Shown here in pieces: positions 33,962 through 42,319 of a DNA stretch of 64,000 nt. The DNA comes from Gemmata palustris (GTDB taxonomy: Bacteria; Planctomycetota; Planctomycetia; Gemmatales; Gemmataceae). The first letter of the stretch is position 1. Each line of letters opens with the position of its first letter. The DNA lies in NCBI RefSeq assembly GCF_017939745.1, contig NZ_JAGKQQ010000001.1:7083299-7147298 (forward strand), read 5' to 3'. Both the position numbers and the translations under genes were made by a program. Below the pieces are notes generated by a model that worked only from the letters and a program-made list of their open reading frames with translations, did not search any database and had not been told where the DNA came from.

Positions 33962-33993
33962 AGGCTCGTGGGCACATGTGCGCCCACGAGCCT
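33962..33993 (+). terminator. Terminator-like hairpin after asd
   Basis: AGGCTCGTGGGC (33962-33973) and GCCCACGAGCCT (33982-33993) form a perfect 12-bp stem with an 8-base loop. No T-run follows, so it may be a weak or factor-assisted terminator. Confidence 0.65.
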
Positions 33994-34045
33994 ACTCAAC
34001 CGTGAGCTGTTGGCACCTGCACGAAACTGATCCAGGCGGTTTGGC

Positions 34046-34399
34046 ATGAGTCAGCAACCCATCGCGGGGCCAGAGGATCTGACCCCGCTTGAGCGGCGAT
34101 ACCTTCAAAATTTGTGGGATTATTGCAAATCGTCACCAACTCTCGCCATGATTTACGCGAAGTCGTGGCGAAACACCTGCGTACTGCTGCTGATCACCGG
34201 CCTAGTAATTGCGGCCGGTTTGCTGTGGGAAAGTCCCTTTGCTGCCTGGTTTATTGGTGGAATTACGACTGGCGCTTTGCTCCGCGATTTGGGTTACTTT
34301 CGACAAACGATACGATTGTGGCGAGCGACCGAAACCATCATTGACCGCCAGAAACTCGACGAGTTAGTCGCTGACCCGCCCGATGCCAACTACTCATGA
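34046..34399 (+). CDS. Small inner-membrane protein of unknown function
   Basis: A 117-residue protein with a soluble N-terminus (MSQQPIAGPEDLTPLERRYL) and two membrane helices (about 47-62 and 66-85), then a charged cytosolic tail. It ends with ATGA overlapping the truA start, so translation is coupled to truA. Composition is less GC-rich than truA. No family is recognised. Confidence 0.75.
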   Translation: MSQQPIAGPEDLTPLERRYLQNLWDYCKSSPTLAMIYAKSWRNTCVLLLITGLVIAAGLLWESPFAAWFIGGITTGALLRDLGYFRQTIRLWRATETIIDRQKLDELVADPPDANYS

Positions 34400-35154
34400 C
34401 GGTTCGCAACCTCAAACTCACCATCCGCTACGACGGGACGGACTTCTTTGGCTGGCAAACGCAGCCCGGCCAGCGCACGGTGCAAGAAACGATCGAAAAG
34501 GCCATCAGCGAAATCACCCGCGAGAGCCGCGTGCGCGTGAACTGCAGCGGGCGCACGGATTCCGGCGTTCACGCCGTCGGGCAAGTCGCCAACGTTTACA
34601 CCGTGTCGCGGTTAAGTTGTGAGACGCTCCTCAAAGCGATCAACGCGAAACTCCCGAACGATGTGAGCGTTCGCGAGGTGATCGAGGCGCCCCAGAGCTT
34701 CTGTGCGAACAAGGACGCCGTGCGGAAAATGTACCGCTACGTCGTTCAGGACGGGCGGCAGCAAGACCCGTTCTTGCGTAAATACGCCTGGTTCGTCAGG
34801 CAAAACCTCGATGCGGAAGTGATGGCGCGTGCCGGGCGGTGTCTGGTCGGGCGCCACGACTTCCGCTGCTTCGAGACGGAGTGGCCGAACCGCCTCACGA
34901 GCGTGCGCACCATCACGCACCTGAGCGTGAACCGGTTCGGCGAGTGCATCTGGATCGACGTGGAGGCGAACGGCTTCCTCTATAACATGGTGCGGGCGAT
35001 CGCGGGCAGTCTGGTGCAGGTCGGGCGCGGGTTCTGGCCCGAAACGCAGATCGCCGACGTGCTCCGCGCGATGGACCGCCGGCTCGCCGGCCCCACCGCG
35101 CCGCCCGAAGGCCTCTTCCTCATGCGTGTAACGTACCACCCATGTCCGACGTGA
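34396..35154 (+). CDS. truA: tRNA pseudouridine(38-40) synthase
   Basis: A 252-residue enzyme that isomerises uridines 38-40 in the tRNA anticodon arm. The opening MTVRNLKLTIRYDGTDFFGW is typical and the catalytic Asp55 lies in CSGRTDSGVHAVGQV. Further family segments are KMYRYVVQDG and ANGFLYNMVRAIAGSLVQVG. Its start overlaps the preceding membrane-protein gene by 4 bp, and its end overlaps aroA by 13 bp. The three form a tight operon. Length is normal. Confidence 0.96.
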   Translation: MTVRNLKLTIRYDGTDFFGWQTQPGQRTVQETIEKAISEITRESRVRVNCSGRTDSGVHAVGQVANVYTVSRLSCETLLKAINAKLPNDVSVREVIEAPQSFCANKDAVRKMYRYVVQDGRQQDPFLRKYAWFVRQNLDAEVMARAGRCLVGRHDFRCFETEWPNRLTSVRTITHLSVNRFGECIWIDVEANGFLYNMVRAIAGSLVQVGRGFWPETQIADVLRAMDRRLAGPTAPPEGLFLMRVTYHPCPT

Positions 35155-36464
35155 CTTACCCCGCCGAACTCGAAATCGCCCCACTCACGAAGCCCGTGAG
35201 CGCGGCCGTGACCGTACCGGGCAGCAAGAGCATTACCAATCGCGCGCTGGTCCTCGCCACGCTGTCGGTCGCCGAGAAGGGCACGACGCTCCGTGGCGTG
35301 CTCCGGAGCGAGGACACCGAGGTGATGATCGAGTGCCTCCGGTGGTTGGGTTTCGTGATCGATACCGACTGGGACCAGAACACCGTCTGGATCTCGCCCG
35401 AGCAAGATCCGAGGTTGCACCGGAAGAACGACCTCATCCCGGCCGAGTCCGCGGACCTGTTCGTCGGGAACTCGGGAACCACTGTGCGGTTCTTGACGGC
35501 CGCGGTCGCGCTGGGGCAAGGCACGTACCGGCTCGACGGCATCCCGCGGATGCGGGAGCGCCCGATCAAAGACCTGCTCGACGCGCTCCAACAACTCGGC
35601 GTGAATGCGTACAGCGAGCACGGCAACGGGTGCCCGCCCGTCGTGGTTCAGACGACCGGTCTGCGCGGCGGGCGCGTTCGGGTGAAGGGCGACGTGAGCA
35701 GCCAGTTCCTGAGCGCGCTCATCATGGCCGCGCCGTTCGCGGACGGGGATTCCGACATCGAGGTGGACGGGCCGCTGGTGTCAGAGCCGTACATCGCGAT
35801 GACGTTCAGAATGCTGCAAGACTTTGGTCTGAAGTTCGAGGTGCGCGGTCCTGGGAATTACCACATCTTCGGCGATCAGTATTTGGGCGTGACCGAGTAC
35901 GCCATCGAACCCGATGCCTCGGCCGCGTCGTACTTCTGGGCGGCGGCTGCCATTGCCGGTGGCCGGATCACGGTCACGGGGCTGAACCGCAAGTCGCTCC
36001 AGGGAGACGTGCGGTTCGTTGATGTGCTGGCGCAGATGGGCTGTCAGATCGAGGAGGGCGATAACGGTATCACGGTTCACGGCGGGCGACTGCGTGGGGT
36101 CGATGTCGATATGAACGACATCAGCGACACCGTGATGACGCTCGGCGCGGTCGCGTGCTTCGCCGAGGGGCCGACCACGATCCGCAACGTCGGGCACATT
36201 CGCCACAAGGAAACGGACCGCATCGCCGCACTCGCGACGGAACTGCGCAAATTCGGCGCGGAGGTCGAAGAACGCGACGACGGGCTGACGATCGTGCCGC
36301 GCCCGCTAAAGGGTTGTGCGGTAGATACCTACAACGATCACCGCATGGCGATGAGTCTGGCGCTGGTCGGGTTGAAGGTACCGGGAGTGGTGATTCGCAA
36401 CCCGGGCTGTGTGGTGAAGACGTACCCGGGGTTCTGGCAGGATTTGGAACTGCTCCGGGGCTAG
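35142..36464 (+). CDS. aroA: 3-phosphoshikimate 1-carboxyvinyltransferase (EPSP synthase)
   Basis: A 440-residue cytosolic enzyme of the shikimate pathway joining shikimate 3-phosphate and phosphoenolpyruvate. Seen are VPGSKSITNRALVLATLS (substrate Lys/Ser), FVGNSGTTVRFLTAAVALGQ (phosphoenolpyruvate loop; Ser and Thr replace the common Ala and Ala/Met), RMRERPIKDLLDALQ, KGDVSSQFLSALIMAAP, HKETDRIAALATEL and YNDHRMAMSLAL. All key regions are present and length is normal. The start overlaps truA by 13 bp, suggesting coupling. A family A repeat pair and a hairpin follow. Confidence 0.96.
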   Translation: MSDVTYPAELEIAPLTKPVSAAVTVPGSKSITNRALVLATLSVAEKGTTLRGVLRSEDTEVMIECLRWLGFVIDTDWDQNTVWISPEQDPRLHRKNDLIPAESADLFVGNSGTTVRFLTAAVALGQGTYRLDGIPRMRERPIKDLLDALQQLGVNAYSEHGNGCPPVVVQTTGLRGGRVRVKGDVSSQFLSALIMAAPFADGDSDIEVDGPLVSEPYIAMTFRMLQDFGLKFEVRGPGNYHIFGDQYLGVTEYAIEPDASAASYFWAAAAIAGGRITVTGLNRKSLQGDVRFVDVLAQMGCQIEEGDNGITVHGGRLRGVDVDMNDISDTVMTLGAVACFAEGPTTIRNVGHIRHKETDRIAALATELRKFGAEVEERDDGLTIVPRPLKGCAVDTYNDHRMAMSLALVGLKVPGVVIRNPGCVVKTYPGFWQDLELLRG

Positions 36465-36494
36465 TCTCGTTTCGAGATCCACGTAGTGGCCGAA

Positions 36495-36586
36495 CGAGCC
36501 GCGACCGCAAGGGAGCGGGGCTTCCCGTGCGTGGAACCCGGGGCTACAAACGGGAGCCCCTCCCGCTCCCTTGCGGTCGCGGCTCG
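36495..36586. repeat. Repeat family A inverted pair
   Basis: The forward unit GAGCCGCGACCGCAAGGGAG lies at 36495-36520 and its reverse complement at about 36562-36586, around a spacer of about 40 nt. It matches the four copies at 931-1180. It lies just after aroA and could contribute to ending its transcript. Confidence 0.85.
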
Positions 36587-36615
36587 CCAAGAAAACGGCT
36601 CTGAGCCTAAAAGCG

Positions 36616-36664
36616 AACGGCCGTTGAGACTCGGCGCAAATCGTTGCGCGTCTCAACGGCCGTT
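36616..36664. terminator. Long perfect hairpin after aroA
   Basis: AACGGCCGTTGAGAC (36616-36630) and GTCTCAACGGCCGTT (36650-36664) form a perfect 15-bp stem, with a partly paired loop (GCGCAA/TTGCGC). It lies between the convergent aroA and the 56-residue protein gene and may terminate both. Confidence 0.7.
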
Positions 36665-36680
36665 GCGAAATACTTCGCTG

Positions 36681-36851
36681 TTACTTGCCTTCGGGCTTTG
36701 CCGGCTCGACCCAGAACGGGCTGAGGCGCTTGATCTTGTAGAGAACCTTGTCGCGCGCTTCGCCGGTCGCGGTTTCCAGCTTCTCCTTGAGCTTCTTCAT
36801 CTTCTTCTTGCGCCCGTAGCGCCGGTCCAATTCAATTCGCCGCTCGACCAT
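36681..36851 (-). CDS. 56-residue basic protein (resembles planctomycete DUF6800-type)
   Basis: The minus strand reads MVERRIELDRRYGRKKKMKK, continues LKEKLETATGEARDKVLYKI and ends KRLSPFWVEPAKPEGK. AGGAG lies seven bases before the ATG. The sequence is highly charged and helical, with a run of Arg/Lys at the N-terminus. It resembles short planctomycete proteins that I remember under DUF6800; I cannot verify the family. The basic nature suggests RNA or ribosome contact, but this is only inference. It is convergent with aroA and divergent from the membrane protein gene at 36892. Confidence 0.75.
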   Translation of the reverse strand: MVERRIELDRRYGRKKKMKKLKEKLETATGEARDKVLYKIKRLSPFWVEPAKPEGK

Positions 36852-36891
36852 ATACTGCTCCTAGAAAGATGCACTTCCGAATACGGATGCG

Positions 36892-38232
36892 ATGACACAA
36901 ACTTACACGCCGCCCCCCCCAGCGACAAGCGCAACGTTCGGTTCGCTCCGCCGCGCGCTCGTCGCGGTGTGGGCGGTATTCGCCCTCGGCGCGTTCGCGT
37001 TCGTGGCCTTTATCGGCACGAACGCCCCCTACGCTGACGAGTGGGAATTCGTCCCGGCGCTCTTGGGCGACGAACCGGCCGGGCCGTGGTTGTGGCAGCA
37101 ACACAACGAGCACCGGATGCCGCTCCCGCGAGCGGTGGTGCTCACGTACTTCAAACTCACGCACGACTTCCGCGCCGGAATGGTGCTGCAGGTCGCGATG
37201 CTGTCGGCACTTGCGCTCTTTCTCGTGCGATTAGCCGACAAGCTACGCGGCAAGCCACACTGGGCGGACGCATTCTTCCCCGTCTCGCTGCTGCACATCG
37301 GACACTGGGAAAACTTCGTGATGGGTTATCAGGTGTGTTTCGTGCTGTTCGCGGTGCTGACGACGTCTCTCGTTGTCATTGTGCTGCGAATCACGCGCGA
37401 AAATGCCTTTCGTTCCGGCGCGCTTGCGGGCGTGTGCCTGATGTTGCTTGCACTGACGGGAGGCTCGGGACTGGTCGTCGTGCCGTGCGTCAGTGCGTGG
37501 ATCGTGTTCGTTGCGGTAAATGTGTGGCGCGGCGGTTCAAAGGGCCGGGCCGTACTTTTGTTGGTCCTCGCGGTTTTGCCGATCGCGTATCTGGGTGTGT
37601 ACTTTCAGGATTATCATAAGCCGCCGCACCACCCGGCACCGAGTTCCAATCCGATAGCCGTGGCTGGCGTAACGGGCGAAGTGCTCGCGATGTCGTTCGG
37701 CATCGGGCTGAGCGTCGTGTGGTGGGCCGCGGCCAGTGGGTTACTTGTGGTTGGCGTGCTCACCCTCACGGTGCTCGTACCGCGGTGGAAAGAGCCAGAC
37801 GAGCGTCTGTCGGTCGCGGGGCTAATCGCGGTCGCCGCGGGGGTAACCGGTGTCGCGCTCGCGATCGGCGTGGGCCGCGGTGGGTGGGGCGCGGGAATGG
37901 GGCTGTGGTCGCGGTACTCGCTACTCACGTGGCCACTGCTCGCCGCGACGTACCTCGTGTGGGTGAAACTCGGCCGCAAGTGGGTGCCGATTGCGCTGTG
38001 CGTAGTGGCCGCGCTCGCGTTCCCCGGCAATACCGGTACCGGAATGGCGAACGGGTCAGTGGTCGCGGCGCACTACGCCGACATCGCTGCACAAGCCCAG
38101 AGCGGACTCACCGCGGAACAGATCGTGACGGGGGAACCGTTTACGGTGAGCCATCACTCCGGGCAACCGGAGCGGGCGCTGCGTGCGATTCCGCTCCTGC
38201 GCCGCGACCGCATCGGGATTTTTGCGAGGTAA
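36892..38232 (+). CDS. Multi-pass membrane protein, possibly GT-C glycosyltransferase-like
   Basis: A 446-residue protein with about 10-11 membrane helices. After the first helix, the external loop holds NAPYADEWEFVPALLGD and then HNEHRMPLPRAVV. An acidic motif in the first external loop plus a nearby His/Glu/Arg cluster is the layout of GT-C enzymes that use lipid-linked sugars, but the classical family signature is not recognisable. The protein ends in a soluble stretch of about 60 residues. The next gene starts 5 bp downstream, so the two are probably co-transcribed. Function is unknown; the envelope-glycan idea is inference. Confidence 0.75.
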   Translation: MTQTYTPPPPATSATFGSLRRALVAVWAVFALGAFAFVAFIGTNAPYADEWEFVPALLGDEPAGPWLWQQHNEHRMPLPRAVVLTYFKLTHDFRAGMVLQVAMLSALALFLVRLADKLRGKPHWADAFFPVSLLHIGHWENFVMGYQVCFVLFAVLTTSLVVIVLRITRENAFRSGALAGVCLMLLALTGGSGLVVVPCVSAWIVFVAVNVWRGGSKGRAVLLLVLAVLPIAYLGVYFQDYHKPPHHPAPSSNPIAVAGVTGEVLAMSFGIGLSVVWWAAASGLLVVGVLTLTVLVPRWKEPDERLSVAGLIAVAAGVTGVALAIGVGRGGWGAGMGLWSRYSLLTWPLLAATYLVWVKLGRKWVPIALCVVAALAFPGNTGTGMANGSVVAAHYADIAAQAQSGLTAEQIVTGEPFTVSHHSGQPERALRAIPLLRRDRIGIFAR

Positions 38233-38237
38233 CGCCG

Positions 38238-38711
38238 ATGGGCAGTTTGGGGTGGTGGTTCACCGGCGGGGTGGTGGTCGTCGTTCTGCTCGCGCTCGTC
38301 GCGCGGTGGCTGTGGTACCTCGGCCGGGTGGTCCACGTCGAGCGCTGTCGCGAACTGTTCCGGCTCCAGCACGAGCGCTTCGAGGAGCAGTTGGTGAAAG
38401 CGGCCGGTGCGTCGGGATTGCCCCGCGGACTGCGGTGGGTCCGGTGCAACATCACCGGCGACGCGGTTCTGGTCCGCGACACCGCGACCGGTGGAATTGT
38501 TGCGCTCGTTCCGGTGCTGGTGGAGTTCGAGCCGCTGGAGGGCGGCGACATGGAGGACGTGCCCGCGGCCCGTGCCCCGCGCCCCGCGACCGCGGTGTTC
38601 AGCTTCCACCAAGGGAACTGGCACACGGGCGGGCGCGTCGTGTTCAACCACACGCCCGACCAGACCGTGACCGCGTTCGCGGAGCTACAGCGCCTGCCGG
38701 ACCACGTGTGA
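38238..38711 (+). CDS. Single-span membrane protein of unknown function
   Basis: A 157-residue protein with one N-terminal helix (GGVVVVVLLALVARWLWYLG) followed by a soluble domain. That domain includes HVERCRELFRLQHERFEEQL (helical) and VLVRDTATGGIVALVPVLVE (strand-rich). It starts 5 bp after the membrane-protein gene and is convergent with the DUF4870 gene, only 5 bp apart. No known domain is recognised. Confidence 0.75.
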   Translation: MGSLGWWFTGGVVVVVLLALVARWLWYLGRVVHVERCRELFRLQHERFEEQLVKAAGASGLPRGLRWVRCNITGDAVLVRDTATGGIVALVPVLVEFEPLEGGDMEDVPAARAPRPATAVFSFHQGNWHTGGRVVFNHTPDQTVTAFAELQRLPDHV

Positions 38712-38716
38712 CCCGG

Positions 38717-39274
38717 TCACGTCAAAAACGGAATCGCGAGCGGGTACTTCCACACCCGCCCCTCGTTCGCCTTCATCGCGGCAATGATCGGGAACACGAT
38801 CCCCAAGACCACCACAACGGGCAGCAGCACGAATCCAATAAACACGAGACACAGCACGGCACTGATGATGAAGTAGAGGGCGAACGAGATGAGCCAGTTC
38901 ACCGCGTTCTTGCCGTGCCGGTCGATCTTCGGCAACTCGTCCTTCTTCATCTGCCAGATTACGATGGGCACGATGATCCCGCCGAGCGGGATGACGTGGC
39001 CCGCGAACAGCGACAGGTGCAGGAACATGCCCCATTCGCGCGCCTTCTTCTCCAACTCGCGCGGCGACAGTTCTTCGAGTTCGTCGTAGTCGCGCAGGCG
39101 CCGGTACTCGCGATCTTCGTCTTTATCTTCGTCACGATCGCGCCGGTGGACCCGCACGCGGCCCTCTTCGCGCCCCTCGTCGAGTTCGGCCACGGCGCGC
39201 GCGTACTGCTCCTCGGTGATGGTCCCGTCGTCGCGCATTTTCTTGAGTTTGTCCAGTTCTTCGGCGACGCTCAT
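38717..39274 (-). CDS. DUF4870 membrane protein with N-terminal SHOCT-like motif
   Basis: A 185-residue protein starting at the ATG at 39274 (MSVAEELDKLKKMRDDGTIT). A longer open frame upstream antiparallel to the DUF11 gene is a shadow. The first 30 residues (LKKMRDDGTITEEQYARAVA) match the SHOCT short-helix motif. A strongly charged Arg/Asp/Glu segment follows (about 35-70). Then comes the DUF4870 membrane region (GMFLHLSLFAGHVIPLGGII, KNAVNWLISFALYFIISAVL). Function is unknown; these proteins are small inner-membrane proteins found widely in bacteria. Confidence 0.88.
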   Translation of the reverse strand: MSVAEELDKLKKMRDDGTITEEQYARAVAELDEGREEGRVRVHRRDRDEDKDEDREYRRLRDYDELEELSPRELEKKAREWGMFLHLSLFAGHVIPLGGIIVPIVIWQMKKDELPKIDRHGKNAVNWLISFALYFIISAVLCLVFIGFVLLPVVVVLGIVFPIIAAMKANEGRVWKYPLAIPFLT

Positions 39275-39518
39275 GGGTGGAACTCGCGGTACGTGAAATC
39301 GCCCATACAAGCGCAATTCGCTCACAGTGTCCCGATATTGCGCTCGCACCCGAAAATATTCTGCCCGCCCGTAGCGTGCCCATTTTGCCAGAAGTCGCAG
39401 TGCTCTGCTACCCGCCGTCGCCGCGACCCGCCCGCGCCGACTGATCTTTCGCAGATTCGCGCGAAACGCTATACCCCCACCGCGAGCCGGTCTGACCGGT
39501 GCGTCGCGGAGGGGCATC

Positions 39519-41267
39519 ATGAGTCGGTGGAAGCACATCCGGGCGGCAACGGGCGGCGGAGCGGCGGTCGTCGCGGTGTGGGCTTTCGTCTCACTGGCGG
39601 CCTCGGCGCAAAAGCCACAACTCACGTTCCACAACGTGCCGGAACCACCAGCGACAGAGGCGGAACACCTCCTGCCGCTCGGTGATTTCACCGACCCCAA
39701 CGTGGAGCAGGCGCAGTTCAAACAGCGTGCGCCCGGCAGCGGCGCGCCGGGGCAACCAACGGGCGCGTCCGCGGCGGTGACCGATCCGGCGTATCCCGTT
39801 GTCACGATCCGCGTGCGCGTGCCCGCCGACGCGATGCCCGGCGACGACATCAAGTACATCATCACCGTGCAGAACGTCTCCGCCGCGGACGCGCACTCCG
39901 TGACCGTGCGCAACCCGCTCGCGAAGGAAGTAGCTGATGTCGTGAGGGCCGAACCGCAGCCCGATAAGCCGACACCATCAGGCAAACTGCAGAGCGATGC
40001 ACAGCCGGGCGGCGTAACGTCACAGAGTGACCTGTCGAGACAACTCGTCTGGTCGCTCGGCACGCTCAAAGCGGGGGCAGTCAAGGTGATCGAACTCACC
40101 CTGCGCCATAAACCCGACATCACGGAGCTGAAGAATCTGGCCTACGTGAAGTACGAGCACGGCCAGTCGGTGACGACGAAGATCGGCAAGCCCACGGTCA
40201 AAGTGACGAAGACCGCGCCCAAACAGAGCGTGCGCGACGAGACGTACAACGTCCGCCTACTGGTCGAGAACACCGGGAAGATACCGGCCGAAGGCGTGCG
40301 CGTGTTAGAGAACGTGCCGACGTCGGCGGAGATCGAACCGGTCACGGCCGGCGCGAAAAAAATTCAGCAACCGGAAGGATTGAAAGGGGCTGGGGCACAG
40401 CAGTGGATGTGGGAGATCGCGAAGCTCCAACCCGGCGAGCGAAGAGTGATCGAGTACCGTGTCACCGCGCGCGAGGCGAAGGAAATCTACACCCTCACGA
40501 ACGTGACCGGGCAGAAACTCGTACCGGACAAGCCCGCCGAGACCCGCACGCAGGTGCTCGTGCCGGGGTTGGAGCTGAAGTTCACGGGGCCGGACGGTGT
40601 GGTGAACGCGGGCGAGTCCGCAAAGTACGAGATCCTGGTGCGAAACACCGGCACGCTCCCGAGTACCAACCTGAAAGTTGTGGGCACGATCCCGGTCGAT
40701 TGCCGGCCGACGCGCAAGACGGACGGCGGTCAAATCCTCCGCGATTCCATCGCGTGGCAGGTGCCCAGGTTGGACCCGGGTGAGGCGCAGACGTTCCGGT
40801 ACGAACTGAAGGCGAGTACGACCGGCCGGCGCAAGGTGACGAGTAGCGCGTCGGACGCCCGCGGTACGCGCGCCGCGCAGGAACTGGCGACGACGTTCTC
40901 GGGCGCGGCCGCGCTCGCGTGGGAAACGAAGTTCGACCCGCAGACGGTCCAGGTCGGCAAGCGGGGCGTGCTCACGGTAAGAGTGAAGAACACCGGCGGC
41001 GCGGAGGGCCGCAACGTGCGCGTCCAGATCGAGGCCCCGGATTGCGTGAGCGTCGTGCAAACCACGCCGAACGTTCGTTTCGCGGGCAACGTCGTTCAAT
41101 TCAACGCGGAGTCCGTTCCCAGCAATGGAGAAACGACGTACACGCTCACGTTCGAGGGGAGGAAGGTGGATCAGGCAGAGTTCCTCTTCAGGATGACCGC
41201 AGACAGTTTGGGCGACCGGCCAATGACGACCAATAAGTCGGTCGAAGTGATTAGCGCTCCGAAGTGA
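39519..41267 (+). CDS. Exported DUF11/CARDB-type repeat protein
   Basis: A 582-residue protein with a signal-anchor-like N-terminus (GGGAAVVAVWAFVSLAASAQ). The rest is about four tandem beta-sandwich repeats of the DUF11/CARDB type. Typical phrases recur: IKYIITVQNVSAADAHSVTV, YNVRLLVENTGKIPAEGVRV, AKYEILVRNTGTLPSTNLKV and LTVRVKNTGGAEGRNVRVQI. Such repeats build surface or envelope proteins. In planctomycetes, which have unusual envelopes, DUF11 proteins are common. It is divergent from the DUF4870 gene. No anchor is seen at the C-terminus. Confidence 0.9.
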   Translation: MSRWKHIRAATGGGAAVVAVWAFVSLAASAQKPQLTFHNVPEPPATEAEHLLPLGDFTDPNVEQAQFKQRAPGSGAPGQPTGASAAVTDPAYPVVTIRVRVPADAMPGDDIKYIITVQNVSAADAHSVTVRNPLAKEVADVVRAEPQPDKPTPSGKLQSDAQPGGVTSQSDLSRQLVWSLGTLKAGAVKVIELTLRHKPDITELKNLAYVKYEHGQSVTTKIGKPTVKVTKTAPKQSVRDETYNVRLLVENTGKIPAEGVRVLENVPTSAEIEPVTAGAKKIQQPEGLKGAGAQQWMWEIAKLQPGERRVIEYRVTAREAKEIYTLTNVTGQKLVPDKPAETRTQVLVPGLELKFTGPDGVVNAGESAKYEILVRNTGTLPSTNLKVVGTIPVDCRPTRKTDGGQILRDSIAWQVPRLDPGEAQTFRYELKASTTGRRKVTSSASDARGTRAAQELATTFSGAAALAWETKFDPQTVQVGKRGVLTVRVKNTGGAEGRNVRVQIEAPDCVSVVQTTPNVRFAGNVVQFNAESVPSNGETTYTLTFEGRKVDQAEFLFRMTADSLGDRPMTTNKSVEVISAPK

Positions 41268-41577
41268 GGTTCGCGGCTCCCCACGTAACGGAGCGGCACA
41301 AACAGTGGCCCGCAGCATTTCCTATTGAGCGGACGCCGTGCGGTGTTGGCTTCCCGGCGCGACGGTGCCGAAGATGAAGCCGGCGCCGTTGGGGGTGGGG
41401 CGGGCCTTTTTCCTTTACGCGCCTTCCGCTTGACAAGTCCGGGTGCTACGTTTCAAGTATGCGGATTATTTCCGCGTGCGGTGTTTGGGTACCGTGGCTC
41501 GCCGGTATCTCTTCCCGTAGAAGACGCCTAAGTCAAAAGCACCAAGCGCGAAAGCCGCCCCAAGGAGGAGGGTTATT
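41268..41577. other. Intergenic region without recognisable gene
   Basis: A 310-bp gap. It holds a GC-rich stretch followed by GGGCCTTTTTCCTTT (about 41402), which could be part of a terminator for the DUF11 gene. It ends with a strong Shine-Dalgarno AAGGAGGAGGG about 10 bases before the next ATG. No gene is evident. Confidence 0.45.
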
Positions 41578-42051
41578 ATGACCGTATTACGGTCGACCCG
41601 ACCGACCGATTCTTCCTACCGCACGGCGTGGGGCCGGCGCGCACGAGCCGCGGTACTGGTGGTGTTCCCGGTCGCGCTGCTCGGTTGTGGTTCCGCCACT
41701 CCTCCGGGCGCTGACTCGGCACCGACACCGGCGGGCGGCCCGAACGATCCGGCCTGGGTGACGAACCGGCCGAAACTGCCGCCGCCCGACGCGGACCGCA
41801 TTAACTACGACGAGCACACCTGCACGCTCACGCTGTACGACCTGCCCGGAAACGACCGCTGGATGGTGCAGATGCCCGGCGAAGGGTCCGGGCGCCCGGT
41901 CACCCCGCAGCACCGCCTCCCGGCCGACACGGAACTGTCTCAGGTGATGGTGTACTACGCGCGCCCCGGCGTGAAGCCGTCCGCGCCGGTGAGCGTGAAG
42001 CAGATCCGCGACAGCGGCAACGCCCACAGCAGTCTCGCTCACTTCCGCTAA
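41578..42051 (+). CDS. Putative lipoprotein of unknown function
   Basis: A 157-residue protein with a long basic leader, a hydrophobic stretch (AAVLVVFPVALLGC) and a lipobox LLGC at about residue 37, then a Pro/Gly linker. The lipidated Cys would anchor it to a membrane through the Lgt pathway; an lgt gene lies at 47536. The mature part contains YDEHTCTLTLYDLPGNDRWM and no known domain. AAGGAGGAGGG before the start is among the strongest ribosome sites in the window, suggesting high expression. Confidence 0.75.
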   Translation: MTVLRSTRPTDSSYRTAWGRRARAAVLVVFPVALLGCGSATPPGADSAPTPAGGPNDPAWVTNRPKLPPPDADRINYDEHTCTLTLYDLPGNDRWMVQMPGEGSGRPVTPQHRLPADTELSQVMVYYARPGVKPSAPVSVKQIRDSGNAHSSLAHFR

Positions 42052-42074
42052 ATTGTTGATACGTGCCGAGAAAT

Positions 42075-42122
42075 GTCTTGCGGCCGGGAGACCATAGTGT
42101 GTCTCCCGGCCGTAAGACGTTT
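42075..42122 (+). terminator. Intrinsic terminator-like hairpin after the lipoprotein gene
   Basis: GTCTTGCGGCCGGGAGAC (42075-42092) and GTCTCCCGGCCGTAAGAC (42101-42118) pair over 18 bp with one mismatch, with an 8-base loop, followed by GTTTT. Confidence 0.8.
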
Positions 42123-42133
42123 TGGAGTGTAGT

Positions 42134-42291
42134 CCGCTCGCTCCGCGAGCGGTTGGCTTCCTGAATTGAAGGGGTGAATTCATCGCCCCGAGAGCCGAAA
42201 CCCCGCTCGCGGAGCGAGCGGACTACAGTTAACGTCACTGACCACGTTTCGACTGCGATACAAGATCCCAACCCGCTCGCAGAGCGAGCGG
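42134..42291. repeat. Hairpin repeat family D, three copies
   Basis: The 19-nt unit CCGCTCGC-GGA-GCGAGCGG occurs at 42203-42221, with a one-base variant at 42273-42291 (AGA loop) and the reverse complement at 42134-42152. The first and second copies also share the outer GTAGT/ACTAC flank, so they make an inverted pair of about 26 bp arms. The third is in the same orientation as the second. It lies between the convergent lipoprotein and S9 peptidase genes. Confidence 0.85.
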
Positions 42292-42319
42292 ACTGCGCCC
42301 CAGCGCGGCTCGTTACGAC

